From positions 25,019-89,018 of the forward strand of contig CACYQO010000015.1 in NCBI GenBank assembly GCA_902776545.1: a DNA stretch of 64,000 bases, in the 5' to 3' direction. Source of the DNA: an uncultured Prevotellaceae bacterium (lineage in GTDB: Bacteria; Bacteroidota; Bacteroidia; Bacteroidales; Bacteroidaceae). The notes beneath the pieces were generated by a model that worked only from the letters and a program-made list of their open reading frames with translations, did no database searches and was not told where the DNA came from. Positions within the stretch are counted from its first letter, which is position 1, and each line of letters begins with the position of its first letter. Below are positions 59,114-64,000 of this stretch, piece by piece. The position numbers were made by a program, and so were the translations under genes.

Positions 59114-60566
59114 ACATCATAAGGGCGTCATACGCTCGCTGGACTGGTGGACGATCCTGATCTACCTGGCGCTGCTCACCTTCGGGTGGGTGAGTGTCTG
59201 TGGTGCCAGCTATTCCTATGGCGACACCGACATCTTCAGTCTCGACACCCGTTCGGGCATGCAGATCGTCTGGATAGGCACGTCGATCGTGCTGGGCTTT
59301 GTGCTGCTGATGACCGACGACCGCTACTACGAGATGCTCGCCTTCATCATCTTCGGGGTGCTGCTCGTGCTGCTTTTCGGCACGATCTTCAACCCCCATA
59401 CTATCAAGGGCTCCCGATCGTGGCTCGTGATAGGACCGCTGCGCCTGCAGCCTGCAGAGTTTGCGAAGTTCGCCACAGCCCTCGCTTTGGCGAAGCTCAT
59501 GAGCATCTATGGCTACGACATCCACAAGTGGAAACACTTCACGGCGGCGCTTGTCGTGATTTTCATACCGATGATTTTCATCGTCCTCCAGCATGAGACG
59601 GGCTCCGCACTGGTCTATTTCTCCTTCTTCCTCATGCTCTACCGTGAGGGCATGCCCGGCAGTGTGCTGCTCACGGGTGTGGCGATGGTGGTGTATTTCG
59701 TCGTGGGCATCCGTTATGCCGATGTGACGATGTGGTACACGCCCACCTCCGTCGGACGTTTCTCCGTGCTGCTGATGATCATGCTCTTCTCGACCGCCAT
59801 GGTGCGGGTCTATTGTAATGACCGTCAGCGGACGATCCAGTTCTTAGTTGTCAGCGTCGGCTCCTCACTGGTGATGCTGTTGTTCTCGCTCTTCGTCATC
59901 CCGTTCGACATCACGAAGGTCATGATGGCGGTCTGCGGATTGCTCATCCTCTATCTGGTGTGGCTGTGGTTGTCCACGCGTTTTCGCAACTACATGTGGA
60001 TTGCCGCCTTTGCCCTGGGTTCACTGGTGTTTTACAGCGGTGCCGACTATGTGCTCAACAACATGATGCAGCCCCACCAGCGGGTGCGTATCAACGTGCT
60101 GTTGGGATTGGAGGAAGACCTGAAGGGTGCTGGCTACAACGTGCATCAGAGTGAGATTGCCATCGGTTCCGGTGGTCTGGAGGGCAAGGGCTTTCTCAAT
60201 GGCACACAGACGAAGCTGAAGTTCGTGCCAGAACAGGACACCGACTTCATCTTCTGTACTGTCGGCGAGGAGGAAGGCTTCGTAGGCTCTGCTGGCGTGT
60301 TGTTGCTTTTCCTGGCATTGATATTGAGGCTCATCCATCTGGCGGAGCGTCAGCCGCATGCCTTTGGACGCATCTACGGCTATTGTGTGCTGAGCATCTT
60401 CCTGTTCCACGTGTTCATCAACGTGGGTATGGTGCTGGGCTTGACGCCGGTGATCGGCATCCCCTTGCCGTTCTTCAGCTATGGCGGCTCGTCGTTATGG
60501 GGCTTCACCCTGCTGCTGTTTATCTTCTTGCGTATTGACGCCGGCCGCAACTTAGTACGGCAGTGA
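59094..60566 (+). CDS. rodA: Peptidoglycan glycosyltransferase RodA
   Basis: 490 residues, ten or so membrane helices, SEDS family. Visible motifs: LQPAEFAKFATALALAKLM (conserved near the catalytic region), FVPEQDTDFIFCTVGEEEGFVG and the C-terminal GLTPVIGIPLPFFSYGGSS signature. It polymerises lipid II with PBP2. The frame overlaps mrdA by 20 bp and is convergent with gldH by 15 bp. Confidence 0.95.
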   Translation: MVHPTDRHHKGVIRSLDWWTILIYLALLTFGWVSVCGASYSYGDTDIFSLDTRSGMQIVWIGTSIVLGFVLLMTDDRYYEMLAFIIFGVLLVLLFGTIFNPHTIKGSRSWLVIGPLRLQPAEFAKFATALALAKLMSIYGYDIHKWKHFTAALVVIFIPMIFIVLQHETGSALVYFSFFLMLYREGMPGSVLLTGVAMVVYFVVGIRYADVTMWYTPTSVGRFSVLLMIMLFSTAMVRVYCNDRQRTIQFLVVSVGSSLVMLLFSLFVIPFDITKVMMAVCGLLILYLVWLWLSTRFRNYMWIAAFALGSLVFYSGADYVLNNMMQPHQRVRINVLLGLEEDLKGAGYNVHQSEIAIGSGGLEGKGFLNGTQTKLKFVPEQDTDFIFCTVGEEEGFVGSAGVLLLFLALILRLIHLAERQPHAFGRIYGYCVLSIFLFHVFINVGMVLGLTPVIGIPLPFFSYGGSSLWGFTLLLFIFLRIDAGRNLVRQ

Positions 60567-61019
60567 CAATTTCACGCCCACGTCGGAAATCCCCGGCATG
60601 ATTTCTCTTTTCATATTATGCGTCAGACTGATGTGTACCGAGTCCCCTTGGTGCAGACTGAGACCCTGAACAAAAAACTGGTACTGGAAATAGCTGATGC
60701 CGTCGCCCTCAATCACACCCGTCTCACTGACGAGGTTACAGTCTATCTTACGGTGAAAAATCTCCTTCGACGGATAGACTGTCTGTTCTACCTCGATCGT
60801 CAGCTGTTTGAAGGGGAATTCCTTGTCGATGCGCAGTTCGGCATCCAGCCGGTAGTTGCCGTTTCTTGCCACGGGGTTGACGTCGAAATGCAGCGTGTCG
60901 GTCTTGTCCCATCCTGGTTCATAGATATGCTTGAACGCATGATAGGCAACCTCCTGCTGGCAGCCGCACAAGACCACCAGCACCAGCAGAACAACAATGA
61001 CAAACGGTTTATTCCGCAT
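60552..61019 (-). CDS. gldH: Gliding motility lipoprotein GldH
   Basis: 155 residues from the ATG at 61019, beginning with a lipoprotein signal (MRNKPFVIVVLLVLVVLCGC; Cys at 20). The body matches GldH proteins: YHAFKHIYEPGWDKTDTLHF and SLPY at the end. In non-gliding Bacteroidales these proteins persist without gliding. It lies 11 bp into the end of ricT (overlap), so it is cotranscribed with that gene. The longer frame upstream is inside ricT. Confidence 0.9.
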   Translation of the reverse strand: MRNKPFVIVVLLVLVVLCGCQQEVAYHAFKHIYEPGWDKTDTLHFDVNPVARNGNYRLDAELRIDKEFPFKQLTIEVEQTVYPSKEIFHRKIDCNLVSETGVIEGDGISYFQYQFFVQGLSLHQGDSVHISLTHNMKREIMPGISDVGVKLSLPY

Positions 61020-62217
61020 GGTTCTCGTTGCGGCCCTCCTGTCTCCTGTCTCCTGACTCCTGTCTCCCTTTCTTATTCTTCTTCTTTTTCTTCTTGGCCT
61101 TGTCGAAGCGGTTGATGTCACCACCGGCGAGGTCTATGTTGTGGGGCTTCTCCACAGGCTCGTCCCCCTCTTTCTCTTCGAGGCTCAGGGGCTTCTCGCC
61201 GCGACGGTTCATCTCGATTATCTCACGGGCCTTGGCAGCCGTGATGGTCTGGAGGTTGGCGGCGATGTTCTTATCCGTAGAGTAGGTCACCAGTCCGGCC
61301 AGGATGTCGGTCTTGAAAAGGTGGTAGTCGGCATCCTGCGTCTGTAGCACGATGTCGTGTCCCGGCATCCGCTTGCCGGCCTCGATATAGTCGTCCACCT
61401 CATAGTTCAGACAACACTTCAGCTTGGCACACATGCCGGCCAGCTTCTGGGGGTTGAGGGAGATGTCCTGGAACCTCGCGGCGCTGGTGCTCACCGAGAC
61501 GAAGTTCTTCATCCACGTGGCACAGCAGAGCTCACGTCCGCAGGGTCCCGTACCACCGATGCGTCCTGCCTCCTGACGGGCACCGATCTGCTTCATCTCG
61601 ATGCGCACATGGAAGGCGGCAGCCAGATCCTTGATCAGCTGACGGAAGTCCACACGGCCGTCGGCAATGTAATAGAAGATGGCCTTGTTGCCGTCGCCCT
61701 GATACTCCACGTCGCCGATCTTCATGTCCAGTCCGAGACCTTTGGCAATCTTTCGGCTCTCAATCATCGTATTGTGCTCACGGGCCTTTGCCTCGCGGAA
61801 CTTATCCATATCCGCCGGACGGGCGATGCGGTAGATGCGCTTGATGTCGTCGGCCGATTTCAGGTTGGCTTTCTTCAACTGGAGCTTCACCAGACGGCCG
61901 GTGAGAGTGACGACACCGATGTCGTGACCGGGACTGGCCTCGACGGCCACCACGTCGCCCTTCTTCAGTTCGAGGTTATTCACGTTGTGGTAATAGCCCT
62001 TGCGGGTATGCTTGAACTGCACCTCCACGAGGTCGGTGGTATCCACGTTGCCGGGTACGTCGGCCAGCCAGTCGTAGGTGTTCAGTTGTCTGTCCTGTCG
62101 GCCTACGGCCTGATGGCAGAGGCCTCTGTCGCAGCCTACCATCATTTTTAAGCCCCCTAAGTTAGGGGGTTGGGGGTCTGAACGACCCACCTTCTTTACT
62201 ATGATCTTTTCTTCCAT
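61009..62217 (-). CDS. ricT: PSP1-domain protein, RicT/YaaT-like
   Basis: 402 residues with the PSP1 domain in the first 150 residues and the iron-sulfur cysteines in GPCGRELCCATWMKNF and CAKLKCCLNYEVDDY. RicT (YaaT) belongs to the RicAFT complex, which affects RNA processing and regulation in Bacillus. The C-terminus is an extended lysine-rich tail (KKKKKKNKKGRQESGDRRQE). Residues about 12-23 (GRSDPQPPNLGG) come from an in-frame copy of the palindromic element (62150-62184). The gene leads the ricT-gldH unit. Confidence 0.88.
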   Translation of the reverse strand: MEEKIIVKKVGRSDPQPPNLGGLKMMVGCDRGLCHQAVGRQDRQLNTYDWLADVPGNVDTTDLVEVQFKHTRKGYYHNVNNLELKKGDVVAVEASPGHDIGVVTLTGRLVKLQLKKANLKSADDIKRIYRIARPADMDKFREAKAREHNTMIESRKIAKGLGLDMKIGDVEYQGDGNKAIFYYIADGRVDFRQLIKDLAAAFHVRIEMKQIGARQEAGRIGGTGPCGRELCCATWMKNFVSVSTSAARFQDISLNPQKLAGMCAKLKCCLNYEVDDYIEAGKRMPGHDIVLQTQDADYHLFKTDILAGLVTYSTDKNIAANLQTITAAKAREIIEMNRRGEKPLSLEEKEGDEPVEKPHNIDLAGGDINRFDKAKKKKKKNKKGRQESGDRRQEGRNENHAE

Positions 62218-62277
62218 AATTTATGAATTTCTATTTATTCTGTTCAGACCCCCATCCCCCTAACTTAGGGGGCAAGG
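62150..62277. repeat. Two inverted copies of the palindromic element around the ricT start
   Basis: Copies at 62150-62184 (within ricT) and 62242-62277 (upstream) face opposite ways: agccccctaagttaggggg and ccccctaacttagggggca. Each is an internal palindrome, and together they form a larger inverted repeat of about 128 bp including the start codon. Confidence 0.8.
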
Positions 62278-63471
62278 TCACTTTTGCAGCAGCAACACGA
62301 TGATTTGCAGGGCGAAGTCGAAGAACACGATCTTCGCATTGGCGTTCTGCCCGATGTCGCGGATGGCGAGGTTCGCCAGGTCGCTGATGGGCAGGATGTT
62401 ATTCTCGTTGATGAAGCGGGCGAAGTTCTGGGCAAAGGCCTCCTCGTCAGCCGTCATATAGTTCAGATCCTGCTCCTTGAAGTTATAGACGAAGCTCTCG
62501 CGCGTCATTCTCAGGAAGTAGGTGAGCCAGCGCCGCTGTTTCTCTCGTCCCATGGCGGCCATCTGCTCGCTCCATTTGCGCAGGTCCTTGATCTTCCTTT
62601 GATAGGCCAGCCGCATCAGGGTCTTGTACATGTCGAGGAAGAGTCCCTTCTCCGAGTCGGCCTGCAGCTCCTCCATCGCGGCGATCCAGTTGCCGTTCAC
62701 CAGTCGGCTGATGCGCTGGGCACTGTCCTCGTCGCAGCCTCTGCGCTCGATCAGCGCCTGTCGGATGGCCTCCTGTTCTGTCTTGCGGATGTCGATGCGC
62801 TGCACACGGCTGCGGATGGTCTCCAGCAGCTTCTCAGGCTCTTCGCTCACCATGATGAACACCGTCTGCTGCGGCGGCTCCTCGATGAGTTTCAGCAGCT
62901 TGTTGGCACATTCTATATTCATGCGCTCGGGCAGCCAGACGATGCTGACCTTATAGCCGCCCTGACTCGACTTCAGCGACAGTTTCCTCACGAGGTCGTC
63001 GCTCTCGCCGGCGGTGATGATGGCCTGCTGGTTCTCGCCGCCCATCGCCTCCATCCATTCCTCCATCGTGAAGTACGGGCTCTGCATCACCAGCTCGTGC
63101 CACTCCTTGGCGAAATCGTCGCTTACAGGCTTGTAGTCGCTCTTCATCGAAGGCAGCTTGATGGTGGGGTAGGTGAAGTGCAGGTCGGGGTGCTCGAGTT
63201 TCTGGAGCATGGGTTCAATATTCGGGAGTGCGGGGGTACGGGGGTACGGGGGTACGAGAAATGATTCTGCCGTTGAGGTATTCTCGCGCCCACGCGCCTC
63301 CGTACCTCCGTGCCCCCGAAGCAATTCGCAAGCGAAGGCGATCGCCAGGGCCAGCTTCCCGCTGCCCACTGGTCCGCAGAGCATCATCGCATGCGGCAGG
63401 CGGTCTTCCCTGACCATCTGCATCAGCCGCTCCTTGGCCTCCTCCTGTCCTATCACCTCACTCCAAGTCAT
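62278..63471 (-). CDS. holB: DNA polymerase III delta' subunit
   Basis: 397 residues of clamp-loader subunit. Walker A is degenerate (CGPVGSGKLALA), as expected of delta', followed by AFACELL. SRC-type arginine region: ETIRSRVQRIDI. Residues about 52-84 (GHGGTEARGRENTSTAESF then LVPPYPRTPALPN) are encoded by an inverted repeat with arms 63222-63257 and 63282-63319. This segment replaces the usual cysteine-rich zinc loop, so the zinc site is lost or displaced. Otherwise intact, followed by ricT and preceded by a repeat hairpin. Confidence 0.9.
   Translation of the reverse strand: MTWSEVIGQEEAKERLMQMVREDRLPHAMMLCGPVGSGKLALAIAFACELLRGHGGTEARGRENTSTAESFLVPPYPRTPALPNIEPMLQKLEHPDLHFTYPTIKLPSMKSDYKPVSDDFAKEWHELVMQSPYFTMEEWMEAMGGENQQAIITAGESDDLVRKLSLKSSQGGYKVSIVWLPERMNIECANKLLKLIEEPPQQTVFIMVSEEPEKLLETIRSRVQRIDIRKTEQEAIRQALIERRGCDEDSAQRISRLVNGNWIAAMEELQADSEKGLFLDMYKTLMRLAYQRKIKDLRKWSEQMAAMGREKQRRWLTYFLRMTRESFVYNFKEQDLNYMTADEEAFAQNFARFINENNILPISDLANLAIRDIGQNANAKIVFFDFALQIIVLLLQK
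63222..63319. repeat. Inverted repeat inserted in frame within holB
   Basis: The left arm has three cgggggta units (ttcgggagtgcgggggtacg...) and the right arm cctccgtacctccgtgcccc. The intervening loop is about 25 bases. Confidence 0.8.
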
Positions 63472-63485
63472 TCTTATTTATTTTC

Positions 63486-63541
63486 AACACAGAGTTACAG
63501 AGGCACAGAGTTTTTTCTCTGTATCTTTGTGTCTCTGTGTT
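63486..63541. repeat. Intergenic inverted repeat of cacagag units
   Basis: Arms 63486-63510 (acacagagttacagaggcacagag) and 63517-63541 (ctctgtatctttgtgtctctg...) mirror each other around tttttt. The embedded TATCTTTG on the plus strand is a chance match within the repeat. Confidence 0.75.
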
Positions 63542-63545
63542 CCAT

Positions 63546-64000
63546 TTATATTATTCTTTTGGCGACCTCTACCACGCTGTCCACTGCCGAGACGGTATAG
63601 AAATGTATATTGCGGATTCCGTGCTCATACAGCTCCTGGCACTGCGCCGTGGTCCACTCGATGCCTAACTGCCGGGCATCCTCGTCGGTCTTACACTTCA
63701 CGATCTCCCTGGCCAGCGGTTCGGGGATGTCACAGTGGAACGTCTTCGGCACCACCGTCAGCTGACTCAGCTTCGCCATCGGCTTGATGCCGGGGATGAT
63801 GGGGATGGTGATGCCCATCGCCCGGGCCTTCTCCACAAAGGCGAAATACCTCTCGTTATCATAGAACAGCTGGGTGACCGCATACTGCGCCCCCAGATCC
63901 TGTTTCTCCTTCAGATACTGCATGTCCATCTCTAAGTTCGGTGCCTCCTCGTGCTTCTCGGGATAGCAGGCCACGCCGTAGTCGAACTTCCTGCCCGGCC
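63546..64000 (-). CDS. metF: 5,10-Methylenetetrahydrofolate reductase (5' end outside window)
   Basis: The visible part is the C-terminal 150 residues of an FAD-dependent MetF: FDYGVACYPEKHEEAPN at the window edge, KQDLGAQYAVTQLFYDNERY, IPIIPGIKPMAKLSQL and NIHFYTVSAVDSVVEVAKRI. The frame is open through 64000, so the gene continues beyond. It makes 5-methyltetrahydrofolate for methionine synthesis. An apparent GTG start at 63974 is internal. Confidence 0.95.
   Translation of the reverse strand, partial: PGRKFDYGVACYPEKHEEAPNLEMDMQYLKEKQDLGAQYAVTQLFYDNERYFAFVEKARAMGITIPIIPGIKPMAKLSQLTVVPKTFHCDIPEPLAREIVKCKTDEDARQLGIEWTTAQCQELYEHGIRNIHFYTVSAVDSVVEVAKRII

Noticed and set aside
63522-63529. Plus-strand promoter TATCTTTG before metF
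   Set aside because: It lies inside the cacagag inverted repeat and points against the direction of metF; likely chance.

Overview
The window looks like a chromosome segment from a Bacteroidales bacterium close to Prevotella. The evidence is the recurrent Bacteroidetes -7 box TAnnTTTG upstream of genes, GldH, a UpxY-type antiterminator, an OMP_b-brl-type outer-membrane protein, menaquinone synthesis genes and AsnA. Genes in the core have a moderate GC content. The stretch from about 20.4 to 43.8 kb is visibly richer in A and T and looks acquired. Layout: 1-2.3 kb holds a SpoIIE-type phosphatase (5' end outside the window) with its STAS partner. From 2.3 to 8.5 kb there are gene remnants, a lipoprotein, a HAD hydrolase, pgi, gpsA and lysS. 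From 8.6 to 11.6 kb there are three tandem ROK-family genes. From 11.7 to 15.0 kb are a thioesterase, menF and menD. From 15.0 to 17.7 kb are a nucleoside kinase and a phytase-like secreted protein. From 17.8 to 20.4 kb lie an orphan UpxY gene, decayed toxin-antitoxin modules and a repeat-rich non-coding zone. From 43.9 to 47.0 kb menB, menC and menE resume the menaquinone pathway. The rest is housekeeping: a CE15-like esterase, aroB, an outer-membrane barrel, asnA, a stand-alone IMP cyclohydrolase, the mreB-mreC-mreD-mrdA-rodA cell-shape operon, gldH, ricT, holB and the 3' part of metF. The most unusual content is a collinear minus-strand gene run from 43249 down to 20448. It starts with a phospho-signalling block: a zinc-ribbon protein, a Ser/Thr kinase with eight T[IV]xP motifs, a four-module AAA+ ATPase, a zinc-ribbon/FHA protein, a PP2C phosphatase, and two membrane or coiled-coil proteins. 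It continues into what I read as a RiPP (ribosomally made, modified peptide) block: a 28-residue precursor with five cysteines in eleven residues at 31985-32071, a stem-loop, four proteins carrying five radical SAM/SPASM domains, an ion-channel-like RCK protein, an M42 peptidase, a cobalamin-binding-type radical SAM protein and a formyltransferase. No peptide transporter is visible. I know of no described system with this combination. My inference is that a cysteine-rich thioether-type peptide is made under, or acts on, a kinase/FHA/phosphatase circuit. The second striking theme is repeats. Short palindromic elements sit between genes and, in frame, inside conserved genes (menF, menD, menC, menE, the nucleoside kinase, aroB, ricT, holB). 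Three different palindromes occur as tandem arrays with an exact 22-bp period at the left edge of the island.
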